The notes under the pieces are model-generated. The model did no database searches. It was not told the DNA's origin and worked only from the letters and a program-made list of their open reading frames with translations. A program made the position numbers and the translations under genes. This document shows, one piece after another, positions 30,411-39,237 of a stretch of 40,851 nucleotides of DNA. Position 1 is the first letter of the stretch, and every line of letters begins with the position of its first letter. Where the stretch lies: the NCBI GenBank assembly GCA_037446725.1, contig JBBIIC010000020.1, positions 1 to 40,851 of the forward strand, written 5' to 3'. The stretch comes from JBBIIC01 sp037446725. Its GTDB lineage: Bacteria > Actinomycetota > Coriobacteriia > Anaerosomatales > SLCP01.

Positions 30411-30989
30411 ATGGCCCTAGAAGATATCTTCCGCGCGCTCGATGAGCAGGCAGACAAGGAATGCGACGACATCGTCGCCACTGCTCGTGCGCAGGCTGAG
30501 GCGATCAAGGCAGATGCCGAGGAGCAGGCCGCGGGAATCTGTGCGGCGTGCGTCGAGCACACCGAGTCTGCGATGAAGCGCAAGGCGGCCAAGCAGATCA
30601 ACGCCGCCCGTCTCGAAGGCAAGAAGAAGGTGGCCGCCGTCAAGGAGGCCGCAGTCAGCGACTCATTCGCCAAGGCAGCCGATGAGCTTGCGTCGGTCCG
30701 GGCCCGCGACATGTATCCGGGGGTCTTCAAGTCCCTGGTGTCCGAGGCGGTCGCCGGGGTGTCCGGCGACGTGGTGCTGCTGGTCGACCCCTCCGACGAG
30801 GCGCTGGCACGACGGACCCTCGACGAACTGGGAATCGATGCGGAGGTCAGGGCGGAACTCTCGACGCGCGGGGGCGTGGCGGTGCTCACCGGTAACGGCC
30901 GCATCATGCGTCGCAACACGTTCGAGGACCGGCTCGAGAAGGTCCGCCATTCGATCCAGTCTGACGTCGCGGAGATACTGTTCTCATGA
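30411..30989 (+). CDS. atpE: A/V-type ATPase subunit E (peripheral stalk)
   Basis: The 192-residue protein has a helical N-terminal half (about 1-90) with alternating Ala, Glu and Lys, for pairing with subunit H, and a globular C-terminal half with VVLLVDPSDEALARRTLDEL and STRGGVAVLTGNGRIMRRNT, the head-binding part. It anchors the A3B3 head. Two cysteines (C54 and C57, in ICAACVEH) are unusual but of no clear meaning. ATG 30411 follows AAAGAGG. Its stop overlaps subunit C start as ATGA. Confidence 0.92.
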   Translation: MALEDIFRALDEQADKECDDIVATARAQAEAIKADAEEQAAGICAACVEHTESAMKRKAAKQINAARLEGKKKVAAVKEAAVSDSFAKAADELASVRARDMYPGVFKSLVSEAVAGVSGDVVLLVDPSDEALARRTLDELGIDAEVRAELSTRGGVAVLTGNGRIMRRNTFEDRLEKVRHSIQSDVAEILFS

Positions 30990-32083
30990 GCGGTGCGGTC
31001 AAGGCATCTCGCAGTCGCAGTCCATCGTCCGGCAAGGACTACGGGTACGCCAACGCGCGCATTCGCGGCATGCGTTCGCGTATGCTCAGCAGGGCGTTTC
31101 TCGACGCGCTCATCGCTGAGCCGAGCCTGCTCCGGCTCGTGCAGGAGTTCGACGGCACGGAGTACGCGGCCGATTTCGAGGAGGCCCTCATCCACGGAGT
31201 CGATGCGACGAACATCGACCTCGCGCTCAAGAACAACATGGTGAGGACGTTCCAGAAGATCATGAGCTTCCTCAATCCGGAAGCGGAGTACCTCGTGACG
31301 ACCCTGCTCGGCAGGTGGGACATCTTCAATCTGAAGACCATCCTCCGCGCCAAGCACATGCACCTGCCGCTGGATGAGCTGAAGGACGGTCTGTTGCCGG
31401 CCGGGCAGCTGACCCCTGTCGACCTGGAAGCGCTTGCATCGGCCGAGGACGTCCGCACGGTGGTGGACATCGCAGTCACCTGGGGCTTGCCGATGGCAGC
31501 CGCCCTGCGCGAGGGTCACGCGGAGTTCATGGCCTCCGGCGATCTGGCGGCGCTCGAGCTCGCGCTGGACCGGTACTACTCGGAGTGGGCGGACAGGAGG
31601 CTCGCCCGCCGTGGCGCCAACATGCGTATGGCGCGCAAGGTCCTGACCACCCAGGTGGACGTCTCAAACCTCGTGATGGTTCTGCGGCTCCAGAGCGCCG
31701 ACGTCGGGAGCGTCGACATCGATCAGTTCTTCCTCGAGGGAGGTGTGGACATCACGCGCGAACTGTACGTGGAGCTCGCCAAGATGTCCGACGTCGACGA
31801 GGTGCTCGATCGCCTTCGAGGGACACCCTGGGGCAGGACGCTCGACGAAGTGTCCACGAAGTTCCTCGAGCAGAACTCCGTGTCCGTGTTCGAGCGCGCT
31901 CTCGAGGATCTCTTCATGCGCCGTACGCTCGGCGCGGCCAAGGGTGATCCTCTCGGCATCGGCGTTGCGATCTCGTACCTGTGGGCCAAACAGAACGAGA
32001 TCACAAACCTTCGCATCATCATCAAGGGCAAAGCCGTGGGCATGCCGGAGCATCGAGTGAGGGAGGAGCTCATCCTTGTATAA
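30986..32083 (+). CDS. atpC: A/V-type ATPase subunit C
   Basis: Subunit C (equivalent to V-ATPase d) is the funnel that joins the rotating central stalk to the K ring. The 365-residue helical protein has the typical YGYANARIRGMRSRMLSRAF near its N-terminus, LRAKHMHLP in the middle and the ending ITNLRIIIKGKAVGMPEHRV. The first 17 residues (MSGAVKASRSRSPSSGK) are basic and poorly conserved. The start overlaps the subunit E stop. Position between E and F is standard. Confidence 0.94.
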   Translation: MSGAVKASRSRSPSSGKDYGYANARIRGMRSRMLSRAFLDALIAEPSLLRLVQEFDGTEYAADFEEALIHGVDATNIDLALKNNMVRTFQKIMSFLNPEAEYLVTTLLGRWDIFNLKTILRAKHMHLPLDELKDGLLPAGQLTPVDLEALASAEDVRTVVDIAVTWGLPMAAALREGHAEFMASGDLAALELALDRYYSEWADRRLARRGANMRMARKVLTTQVDVSNLVMVLRLQSADVGSVDIDQFFLEGGVDITRELYVELAKMSDVDEVLDRLRGTPWGRTLDEVSTKFLEQNSVSVFERALEDLFMRRTLGAAKGDPLGIGVAISYLWAKQNEITNLRIIIKGKAVGMPEHRVREELILV

Positions 32084-32408
32084 GCTCGTCGTTCTCACCG
32101 ATTCCGACACGGCCGACGGCTTCCGGCTCTCGGGGGTCGACGTCGTGGTCGCCGAGTCGCACGAGGAGTCCCGCAAGGCGCTCAACTCGCTGCTGGACGA
32201 CGAGTCGAGCGGCATCATCGCGGTGAACGAGAAGATGATGGCCGTCATCGACGAGCGCACGCAGCGCAAGATCGACAGTATCTACCGCCCGATCGTCATC
32301 TCGCTCCCGATTCGGGAGCAGCTGGCGATGGGCGAGGACCACCGGGCGTATCTTGCACGCCTGATCAGGAGGGCCATCGGATTCGACATAACGCTGAGGC
32401 GAGGCTGA
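32076..32408 (+). CDS. atpF: A/V-type ATPase subunit F (central stalk)
   Basis: The 110-residue protein has the small Rossmann-like F fold: MYKLVVLTDSDTADGFRLSG, then the loop SGIIAVNEKMM and IYRPIVISLPI. It is part of the rotor with subunit D. It starts at TTG 32076, within the end of subunit C, with GGAGGAG nearby at suitable distance. The stop overlaps the subunit A ATG by one base. Here atpF means the archaeal/V-type F subunit, not the F-type b subunit. Confidence 0.93.
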   Translation: MYKLVVLTDSDTADGFRLSGVDVVVAESHEESRKALNSLLDDESSGIIAVNEKMMAVIDERTQRKIDSIYRPIVISLPIREQLAMGEDHRAYLARLIRRAIGFDITLRRG

Positions 32409-34159
32409 TGATTGCAGGAACGATATCCAAGATCACCGGACCGGTGGCCGTCGCGTCGGGCATGACCGGGTCCAAGATGTACGACATCGTGCGCGTGGGC
32501 CGCGAGGGTCTGATGGGCGAGATCATCCGGCTCGAAGGCGACCGCGCGACGGTCCAGGTGTACGAGGACACCTCGGGTCTCAAGGTCGGCGACCCCGTCG
32601 AATCGACCGAAGGCCCGCTCCTCGTCGAGTTGGGGCCGGGGCTGCTGTCGTCTATCTACGACGGCGTGCAGCGCCCGCTGCCGGTAGTGGCCGCCGAGAG
32701 CGGCGACTACATCCGGCGTGGTACGGTCGCCTCGGCGCTCGACCGCGAGAAGCTGTGGGACTTCACGCCCGTGGCTACCGTCGGCCAGGAGGTCGTCGGT
32801 GGCGACGTCATCGGCACGACGCCGGAGGGTCAGACGATCCTGCACAAGGTGATGGTCCCGCCGCGCGCCAAGGGCAAGATCGCGAAGGTGGCCTCGCCGG
32901 GGCGCTACACCGTTGACGAGACGGTCGCCGTGCTCGACGACGGGACCGAGATCAAGATGTCGCAGTGGTGGCCGGTCCGTCAGGGCCGCCCCTACGCGCA
33001 CAAGCTCGATCCGACACACCCGTTCACGACGGGCATGCGCATCCTCGACACCTTCTTTCCGATCGCGCTCGGCGGCAACGCCATCATCCCGGGCGGCTTC
33101 GGGACGGGCAAGACGGTCACGCAGCAGTCGCTCGCCAAATGGGCCGATGTCGACATCATCGTCTACGTCGGATGCGGTGAGCGCGGCAACGAGATGACCG
33201 AGGTCCTCGTCGAGTTCCCCGAGCTCGAGGACCCGCGCACGGGCGCGCCGCTCATGGACCGGACCGTGCTTGTAGCCAACACCTCGAACATGCCGGTGGC
33301 GGCGCGCGAAGCCTCCATCTATGTTGGCGCGACGCTGGCCGAGTTCTACCGCGACATGGGCTACAACGTGGCCATGATGGCCGACTCGACCTCCCGCTGG
33401 GGCGAGGCGCTCCGGGAGGTCTCCGGCCGTCTCGAGGAGATGCCCGGTGAGGAGGGCTACCCGGCCTACCTGGCGACGCGTCTTGCCGCGTTCTACGAGC
33501 GGTCGGGCCGCGTGCGGCCGCTCGGCACCGAGGACCGCGTCGGTTCGGTCACGATGGTCGGTGCGGTCTCGCCGGCCGGCGGTGACATGTCCGAGCCGAT
33601 GACGCAGAACTCGCTTCGCGTCTCTGGCGCGTTCTGGGCGCTCGACACCTCGCTCGCCCAGCGCCGCCACTTCCCGGCCATCTCCTGGACGAAGTCCTAC
33701 ACGCTCTTCCTCGGCCAGGTGCGCGGCTGGTACGAGGAGAACGTCGCGGGCGACTGGGCCGTGCTTCGCGACCAGGCGATGTCGATCCTCCAGAAGGAGA
33801 CCGAGCTCCAGGAGATCGTGCAGCTCGTCGGTCCGGATGCGCTGCCCGAGTCGGAGAAGATCATCCTGGAGGTCGCCCGCATGCTGCGCGAGGACTTCCT
33901 GCAGCAGTTCGCGTTCGACGAGGTCGACGCGTACTGCCCGCCCAGGAAGCAGTACCTGATCCTCAAGGCGATCCTCGCATTCCACGAGGCAGCCATCTCC
34001 GCGCTCAACCGCGGCGTCTCGCTGCGGCAGATCCTCGAGATGCCCTTCAAGGACGAGATCGCCGTCATGAAGACGACCCCGCACGAAGAGGCGATGCAGC
34101 AGATGCAGGTCTTCTGCACGAAGGTCGCCGAGGAGATCGCCGGAATCGAGGTGTACTGA
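32408..34159 (+). CDS. atpA: A/V-type ATPase catalytic subunit A
   Basis: This 583-residue protein holds the catalytic nucleotide sites. It has the beta-barrel start MIAGTISKITGPVAVASGM, a non-homologous region, the Walker A GGFGTGKT (residues 229-236, K235), GERGNEMTEVLVEFPEL and the Walker B region VAMMADSTSRWGEALREVSG. The non-homologous insertion and the P-loop variant with a phenylalanine mark V/A-type A subunits rather than F-type beta. It partners subunit B in an A3B3 head. ATG 32408 is fixed by overlap with atpF and homology. Confidence 0.97.
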   Translation: MIAGTISKITGPVAVASGMTGSKMYDIVRVGREGLMGEIIRLEGDRATVQVYEDTSGLKVGDPVESTEGPLLVELGPGLLSSIYDGVQRPLPVVAAESGDYIRRGTVASALDREKLWDFTPVATVGQEVVGGDVIGTTPEGQTILHKVMVPPRAKGKIAKVASPGRYTVDETVAVLDDGTEIKMSQWWPVRQGRPYAHKLDPTHPFTTGMRILDTFFPIALGGNAIIPGGFGTGKTVTQQSLAKWADVDIIVYVGCGERGNEMTEVLVEFPELEDPRTGAPLMDRTVLVANTSNMPVAAREASIYVGATLAEFYRDMGYNVAMMADSTSRWGEALREVSGRLEEMPGEEGYPAYLATRLAAFYERSGRVRPLGTEDRVGSVTMVGAVSPAGGDMSEPMTQNSLRVSGAFWALDTSLAQRRHFPAISWTKSYTLFLGQVRGWYEENVAGDWAVLRDQAMSILQKETELQEIVQLVGPDALPESEKIILEVARMLREDFLQQFAFDEVDAYCPPRKQYLILKAILAFHEAAISALNRGVSLRQILEMPFKDEIAVMKTTPHEEAMQQMQVFCTKVAEEIAGIEVY

Positions 34160-34160
34160 C

Positions 34161-35597
34161 GTGACGCCACAGACCATGGCAGCCGAGAAGGAGCCCGCGC
34201 GCCGCCCCCTTGTGTCGACGGACTACCGGACGCTGAGCTACGTTACCGGTCCGCTCATCTTCGTTGAGAACGTCGACCAGGTGGCCTACGACGAGATGGT
34301 CGCCATCCGCATGCCGGACGGCAGCCGTCGCAGCGGCCAGGTGCTCGAGGTCAGCGGCACGACCGCCGTCATCCAGGTCTACGAGGGGACGCAGGGCATC
34401 GACATCGACGCCACCGAGGTGCGCTTCCTCGAGGACGTCGCCCGTATCGACGTCTCCCCGGACCTGCTCGGCCGCGTGCTGAACGGCACCGGCGCCCCTA
34501 TCGACGGGGGCGCGCCGATCATTCCCGAGCGCAGCCTTACGGTCACGGGCGCCCCGATCAACCCGTACACCCGGGAGAAGCCGGCCGACTTCATCGAGAC
34601 CGGCATCAGCGCGATCGACGGCCTGAACACTCTCGTCCGCGGCCAGAAGCTGCCGATCTTCTCGGGCTCGGGACTGCCGGCCAACGAGCTCGCCGCCCAG
34701 ATCATCCGCCAGGCGCGGGTCAAGAGCGGCGAGGAGTTCGCCATCGTCTTCGGTGCGATGGGCATCACGCACCGCGAGGCCGCCTACTTCATGAACCAGT
34801 TCGAGAGCACCGGCGCTCTCGAGCGAGTCGTCTTCTTCCTCAACCTCGCCGACGACCCGACGGTCGAGCGTCTGCTCACCCCGAAGGCCGCGCTCACGGT
34901 GGCCGAGTACCTGGCGTTCGAGAAGGACATGCAGGTACTCGTCGTGCTCTCGGACATGACGAACTACTGCGAGGCGCTGCGCGAGGTCTCGACCGCGCGC
35001 GAGGAGGTCCCGGGTCGTCGCGGGTATCCCGGGTACATGTACACGGACCTGTCGATGATCTACGAGCGCGCGGGCCGCATCAAAGGACGCAAAGGCTCGG
35101 TCACGCAGCTGCCGATCCTGACGATGCCCGACGACGACATCACGCACCCGATCCCGGACCTCACCGGTTACATCACCGAGGGCCAGATCGTGCTCTCGCG
35201 CCAGCTGCACCGTCGCGCGGTCTACCCGCCCATCGACGTGCTGCCGTGCCTTTCCCGCCTCATGAACCTCGGTATCGGCGAGGGCAAGACGCGCGACGAC
35301 CATCGCGCCGTCGCGAACCAGCTCTACGCCGGCTACGCCCAGGGGCGCGACCTGCGCAAACTGGTTGCCATCGTCGGCGAGGAGGCACTCTCGGACAACG
35401 ACCGCGCCTACCTGCGCTTCGCCGACGAGTTCGAGAAGCGCATCGTGGGCCAGGGCGAAGAGGGCCGCACGATCGAAGACACTCTGGCGATCAGCTGGGA
35501 ACTCATGGCAGGACTCCCGATGAGCGAGCTCAAGCGCGTTCGTGACTTCGTCGACAAGTACCACCCGAGTGCCGGCCAGGACGCCGGGAACCTCTGA
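34161..35597 (+). CDS. atpB: A/V-type ATPase subunit B (non-catalytic)
   Basis: The 478-residue subunit alternates with A in the head. It has YVTGPLIFVENVDQVAYDE, the degenerate P-loop region PIFSGSGLPANELAAQI, which lacks the Walker lysine as expected, and TYCEALREVS-like text NYCEALREVSTAREEVPGRR. GTG 34161 follows GAGGTG; ATG 34176 (MAAEKEP) is an alternative that removes five residues. It lies one base after atpA. The length is slightly above the norm because of the N-terminus. Confidence 0.96.
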   Translation: MTPQTMAAEKEPARRPLVSTDYRTLSYVTGPLIFVENVDQVAYDEMVAIRMPDGSRRSGQVLEVSGTTAVIQVYEGTQGIDIDATEVRFLEDVARIDVSPDLLGRVLNGTGAPIDGGAPIIPERSLTVTGAPINPYTREKPADFIETGISAIDGLNTLVRGQKLPIFSGSGLPANELAAQIIRQARVKSGEEFAIVFGAMGITHREAAYFMNQFESTGALERVVFFLNLADDPTVERLLTPKAALTVAEYLAFEKDMQVLVVLSDMTNYCEALREVSTAREEVPGRRGYPGYMYTDLSMIYERAGRIKGRKGSVTQLPILTMPDDDITHPIPDLTGYITEGQIVLSRQLHRRAVYPPIDVLPCLSRLMNLGIGEGKTRDDHRAVANQLYAGYAQGRDLRKLVAIVGEEALSDNDRAYLRFADEFEKRIVGQGEEGRTIEDTLAISWELMAGLPMSELKRVRDFVDKYHPSAGQDAGNL

Positions 35598-35606
35598 GGG
35601 GGGACC

Positions 35607-36254
35607 ATGGAGGAAGTCCGGCCGACACGGGCAGAGCTACTCGAGCGGCGCGAGCAGATCAAGCTCGCCGAGCAGGGCATGGATCTGCTCAAGCAGAAGC
35701 GTGACGCGCTGCTCATCGAGTTCATGGGCGTCATGGACGAGACGTTGCGGCTCTCTGAGTCGCTACAGAAGAACGTCGCCGAGGCGCAGTACTCGCTTGC
35801 GGTCGCCAAGGCGGTCGACGGGACCGTGGCGCTGCGCTCTGCGGGTATGGCGACCAAGAGCGAGATCGTCGTGGACATGACCGGTACGAGGATCATGGGC
35901 GTCTCGGTCCCGGTCGTCACGAAGGGTGAGAGCCCCATCCGCTCGTCGTTCACGCGCGGGTACTCGGTCACCGGCGTCTCGTCGCGTGTCGACGAGACGG
36001 CCGACAAGTTCGAGCGAATCCTCGACGTCATCATCGAGTACGCCGACATCGAGACGCGTCTGAAGCGACTCGGCGAGGAGATTCAGAAGACCAACCGGCG
36101 CGTCAACGCGCTCGAGCAGGTCACCGTCCCCGCGCTGCGCGAACAGGTGGCCTACATCAGGCAGACCCTGGACGAGCGGGCGCGCGAGGACCTCTTCCGA
36201 CTCAAGAAGGTCAAGAAGAAGATCGAGCGCAAGAAGGCGGCGCAGACACGCTGA
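35607..36254 (+). CDS. atpD: A/V-type ATPase subunit D (central shaft)
   Basis: The 215-residue protein forms the rotating coiled-coil shaft. The N-terminal helix has RPTRAELLERREQIKLAEQG and LLKQKRDALLIEF, and the C-terminal helix has ETRLKRLGEEIQKTNRRVNA and LFRLKKVKKKIERKK. This two-helix layout is diagnostic of subunit D. ATG 35607 follows GAGGGGGGACC, giving a good start. It is the last gene of the operon, before a strong terminator hairpin. Confidence 0.95.
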   Translation: MEEVRPTRAELLERREQIKLAEQGMDLLKQKRDALLIEFMGVMDETLRLSESLQKNVAEAQYSLAVAKAVDGTVALRSAGMATKSEIVVDMTGTRIMGVSVPVVTKGESPIRSSFTRGYSVTGVSSRVDETADKFERILDVIIEYADIETRLKRLGEEIQKTNRRVNALEQVTVPALREQVAYIRQTLDERAREDLFRLKKVKKKIERKKAAQTR

Positions 36255-36291
36255 CCGGATACGCCCGGGCGCACTCGCCCGACCCGCAGCA

Positions 36292-36340
36292 CGCAGAGAG
36301 GCCGCCTGCCCGGATCCCGGGCGGCGGCCTCTCTGCGTTA
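36292..36340. terminator. Very strong terminator hairpin, convergent genes
   Basis: A 15-bp perfect stem (arms 36292-36306 and 36323-36337) encloses a further GCCCGG/CCGGGC stem, giving a continuous long GC hairpin. It sits between atpD on the plus strand and the minus-strand gene ending at 36363, so it may end transcription from both sides. Tails are poor in U (TTA) on the plus side. Confidence 0.65.
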
Positions 36341-36362
36341 CGGGGAACCCCCGAACCCCGTG

Positions 36363-36704
36363 TCACGCCCTGTCTACGACGACTTTCTTGATGTCGGCGA
36401 GCACGTCGACCGCATTGCGGGAGTGCTTGCGGAGTTCGCGGCCGAACAGCAGCATCTTGCGTACGTCATGCATCTGCAGGAGACCGAAAGCCAGGTCCTC
36501 CCACTCCTCGCGCGGAGTGTAGGCCCACAGTTCGCCGAGCACCCACTCGAACTCCTCGATCTCGTGATCGGTGAGGGTCGCCCAATCGCGCTTGAGGCCG
36601 TGGCGGACCCGCTCGATCTCGCGCTGTACCGCCTGCGCCTGGCGCAGTTTGTGCGTGCGTATTCCGAGGTCCTCGTCGGTCACGTCCGGTCGGCGGTTCT
36701 GCAT
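36363..36704 (-). CDS. Hypothetical protein, 113 residues
   Basis: This is the only supported minus-strand gene. I do not recognise the family. The product is charged and predicted mostly helical, with no signal peptide or membrane segment. It contains DLGIRTHKLRQAQAVQREIE, WATLTDHEIEEFEWVLGELW and MHDVRKMLLFGRELRKHSRN. The start ATG at 36704 is well supported by AGGAGG eight bases upstream; a GTG three codons earlier is possible. It is convergent with the ATPase operon and divergent from the nitroreductase gene, so it is probably a single-gene unit. Confidence 0.75.
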   Translation of the reverse strand: MQNRRPDVTDEDLGIRTHKLRQAQAVQREIERVRHGLKRDWATLTDHEIEEFEWVLGELWAYTPREEWEDLAFGLLQMHDVRKMLLFGRELRKHSRNAVDVLADIKKVVVDRA

Positions 36705-36757
36705 GCTCCTCACCTCCTGTGTGAGCTATTCTCTGCGGGACCTCTCATCCCTTGTTT

Positions 36758-36763
36758 TAGAAT
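36758..36763 (+). promoter_or_regulatory. Possible -10 box for the nitroreductase operon
   Basis: TAGAAT at 36758-36763 is the same hexamer as the -10 of the promoter at 40811-40816, and it lies 37 bases before the start of the nitroreductase gene. No matching -35 could be found, so this is tentative. The 95-base divergent region must also serve the minus-strand gene. Confidence 0.3.
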
Positions 36764-36799
36764 ACGCGTGTAGCGCCCGTTGCTCGCCGAGGAGACCTG

Positions 36800-37315
36800 A
36801 TGGAATTCGCCGATGTCCTTGCACGCAGACGCAGCGTGCGCCACTTCAACACCAAGCTCGCTGTGAGTGACGAGGACGTGCGCGCGCTACTACTCGCGGG
36901 CATCAGTGCCCCGAGTGCGGGCAACATCCAGCCCTGGCGATTCACGGTTCTGAGAACGGCAGAGGCTCGCGAGCGGCTCTCCGGTGCGCTCGCGCAGCGT
37001 TGGGCGACCTCGGCCCCCGTCGTGATCGTCGTTTCCGTGGACCCGCGCCCCTGCGCTGCCCGGTACGGGGCGCGTGGCGAGATGCTCTACGCCATTCAGG
37101 ACACCGCCGCGGCGGTCGGCAACATCCTGCTGGCCGCGGTCGACCGGGGTCTGGCCTCGTGCTGGATCGGCGCCTTCGACGAGCGGGCCGTGCGGGCTGC
37201 GCTCGACATTCCCGCCCCCATCACGCCGATCGCGATCCTTCCGATCGGGCACTCGGCAGAGTCCTCGACCAAGCCCGCCCGCCGCCCGCTCGACGAGGTC
37301 ACCACGTGGCTGTGA
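36800..37315 (+). CDS. Nitroreductase family protein
   Basis: The 171-residue product is a compact nitroreductase-family flavoprotein. It has the FMN-phosphate motif RRRSVRHF (residues 9-16), APSAGNIQPWRF (about 37-48), the QDTAAAVGNILLAAVDRGLA helix and SCWIGAF, followed by IPAPITPIAILPIGHSAE. Members reduce nitro compounds, quinones or flavins with NAD(P)H. Substrate cannot be assigned. The ATG at 36800 follows GAGGAGAC. It leads a run that includes udg, tsaE, tsaB and the rimI-tsaD fusion. Confidence 0.88.
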   Translation: MEFADVLARRRSVRHFNTKLAVSDEDVRALLLAGISAPSAGNIQPWRFTVLRTAEARERLSGALAQRWATSAPVVIVVSVDPRPCAARYGARGEMLYAIQDTAAAVGNILLAAVDRGLASCWIGAFDERAVRAALDIPAPITPIAILPIGHSAESSTKPARRPLDEVTTWL

Positions 37316-37319
37316 GCCC

Positions 37320-37934
37320 ATGAACACCCTCGAGCAGCTGCGCGAGCAGATCGGCGACTGCCACCGGTGTCCGCTCGGCGACACGCGCACGTGCCTCGTC
37401 TTCGGCGTGGGCCGGCCCGACGCGGATGTGATGTTCATCGGCGAAGCACCGGGGCGCAACGAGGACCTGAAGGGCGAGCCGTTCGTCGGTGCCGCGGGCA
37501 AGCTGCTCGACGAGCTGCTTGCGTCGATCGGCTTGGACCGCAGCGACGTCTACATCGCCAACATCCTCAAGTGCCGGCCGCCGGGTAATCGCAACCCGCA
37601 GCCCGACGAGATCGAGACGTGCACGCCGTTCCTGCGCGAACAGGTGCGCCTCATCGAACCGCGGGTCATCGTGACGCTCGGCAACTTCGCCACCAAGTTC
37701 GTTCTGAAGACAGCCACCGGCATCACGCGGTTGCGCGGCTCGTTCCACCGTACCGGGCGCTTCACAGTCCTGCCCATCTTCCACCCCGCCGCGGCACTCT
37801 ACGACATCACCAAGCGCGATGTGCTCTTCGCCGACTTCGCGGCGCTCGGCGAGTTCCTGAGGCGGAAGCCCGGCGGTGCCCCGGATGCCGGGCGTGACGC
37901 CGATGTCGTCCAGGGGGAGTTGTTCGGGTCGTGA
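37320..37934 (+). CDS. Uracil-DNA glycosylase, family 4 (4Fe-4S)
   Basis: This enzyme excises uracil from DNA. The 204-residue protein has the family-4 motif GEAPGRNED (residues 41-49), iron-sulfur ligands C14, C17, C85 and C101 in DCHRC and KCRPPGNRNP-x-C spacing, and the C-terminal HPAA motif (155-158). It ends LRRKPGG plus a low-complexity tail. The ATG at 37320 is chosen by homology; the longer frame overlaps the nitroreductase gene. Its stop overlaps tsaE by four bases. Confidence 0.94.
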   Translation: MNTLEQLREQIGDCHRCPLGDTRTCLVFGVGRPDADVMFIGEAPGRNEDLKGEPFVGAAGKLLDELLASIGLDRSDVYIANILKCRPPGNRNPQPDEIETCTPFLREQVRLIEPRVIVTLGNFATKFVLKTATGITRLRGSFHRTGRFTVLPIFHPAAALYDITKRDVLFADFAALGEFLRRKPGGAPDAGRDADVVQGELFGS

Positions 37935-38449
37935 GTGACGGATGCTTCGCGTTTGAGACATCGTCGGCCGAGGCGACCCGGGCCGTCGGCGCGGCGCTCG
38001 GCCGGCTGGTGCGTCCGGGTGACGTGATCGCGCTCGCCGGCGACCTGGGCGCCGGGAAGACCGTCGTGACGCAGGGGATGGCAGGCTCGCTTGGCGTGCG
38101 CGGCGGGGTCACTAGTCCCACCTTCAACATCCTCGTTGTGCACCGGGGTGAGATCGACCTCGCGCACTTCGACCTCTACCGCCTTGAGCAGGCCGAACAG
38201 CTCGAAGACATCGACTTCTGGGGAGTTGTCGAGTCGGACGCGGTGAGCGTCATCGAGTGGGGAGACCGGTTCCCGGACTCGCTGCCCGCAGACGTCCTCA
38301 CCGTGACGCTCACCATCACCAGCGACGAGACGCGGAGGATCGGCGTGGCCCCGTCGGGCTCGAGGAGCACGGAGCTCGCGCGCGCGTGGGGACGTGCGTG
38401 CGCTGAACTCGCGGGCGTGAGGCTCGACGGTGGGGGAGGTGCATCGTGA
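37931..38449 (+). CDS. tsaE: tRNA t6A biosynthesis ATPase TsaE
   Basis: TsaE is the ATPase that helps TsaB and TsaD make the N6-threonylcarbamoyl modification at A37. The 172-residue product has the P-loop GDLGAGKT (residues 37-44), the TSPTF motif (61-65), HFDLYRL (79-85) and VIEWGDRF (107-114), all typical. It begins MSDGCFAFETSS at GTG 37931. Residues after about 140 form a variable tail. Overlaps udg and tsaB by four bases each. Confidence 0.96.
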   Translation: MSDGCFAFETSSAEATRAVGAALGRLVRPGDVIALAGDLGAGKTVVTQGMAGSLGVRGGVTSPTFNILVVHRGEIDLAHFDLYRLEQAEQLEDIDFWGVVESDAVSVIEWGDRFPDSLPADVLTVTLTITSDETRRIGVAPSGSRSTELARAWGRACAELAGVRLDGGGGAS

Positions 38450-39237
38450 GCGCGCTCGTCCTCGCGTTCGACACCGCGACCGATCGTAGCGCGCTCGCGC
38501 TCGGCCGGTGGGAGGCCGACGCGCTCGTGCTGGTCGCCGTCGGCGACTTCGAAGCGCCCCGCGCAGCGCTCGGCCGGCTGCTCCCTGCCGTGCGCGACCT
38601 GCTTGTCTCCGAGGGACGTGCGCCCGGCGATCTGAGCGAGGTCATCGTCGGCAGAGGCCCGGGATCGTTCACGGGGGTGAGGATCGGGGTCGCGACCGCG
38701 AAAGGGCTCGCTCACGGGCTCGGGGTGCCGCTCTACGGCGCGGGGACGCTCGATGCGGTTGCCTGGGGGTGCGCGGCGGCGGGCGTGACAGGTCTACTCG
38801 GCGTGGTTGGCGATGCGATGCGCGGAGAGGTCTATCCGGCGCTGTTCCGGCTCGAGGCGGGCATTGCGAGGCGGATGACGGAGGACCGGGTCGCCGATCC
38901 GTCCGGCGTCGCCGCGGAGTGGTGCGTGCATGGCGAGGTCGAGCTGCTGGTCGGCGGTGGCCTGAGGAAGCACCGCAGCGAGTTCACCGGGCTGGAGGAC
39001 GCCGGCACCCGCGTCCTGCCGGACGACCTGTGGATGCCGACGGGTGCAGGTCTGCTTGCCGCGTACGCGCACGCGCGCGTATCCGGGCAGGCGGGGGACG
39101 GTCGTCCCCAGAACCTCCTGCCGGTCTACACGCGGCTTTCCGATGCGGAGGAGAACGAATCTGCCCGCCGGGGCGCCGCGGGCTCCGTGCCGGCCTCCGG
39201 TGTTGGCGATCCGGTTCCGGGGGGTGAGGCGCGGTGA
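38446..39237 (+). CDS. tsaB: tRNA t6A biosynthesis scaffold TsaB
   Basis: TsaB forms the heterodimer core with TsaD. The 263-residue protein starts VLAFDTATDRSALAL after the GTG initiator and has the GRGPGSFTGVRIGVATAKGL motif (about residues 68-87), diagnostic of TsaB. The last 30 residues are low complexity (Glu, Ala, Gly, Pro) and probably disordered. The start overlaps tsaE by four bases, and the gene overlaps the rimI-tsaD fusion by four bases, so the three are likely translationally coupled. Confidence 0.95.
   Translation: MSALVLAFDTATDRSALALGRWEADALVLVAVGDFEAPRAALGRLLPAVRDLLVSEGRAPGDLSEVIVGRGPGSFTGVRIGVATAKGLAHGLGVPLYGAGTLDAVAWGCAAAGVTGLLGVVGDAMRGEVYPALFRLEAGIARRMTEDRVADPSGVAAEWCVHGEVELLVGGGLRKHRSEFTGLEDAGTRVLPDDLWMPTGAGLLAAYAHARVSGQAGDGRPQNLLPVYTRLSDAEENESARRGAAGSVPASGVGDPVPGGEAR

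Noticed and set aside
32282..34177. A 631-codon minus-strand open frame over the ATPase A subunit
   Set aside because: Antisense shadow of atpA with biased composition, no ribosome site and no recognisable domain.
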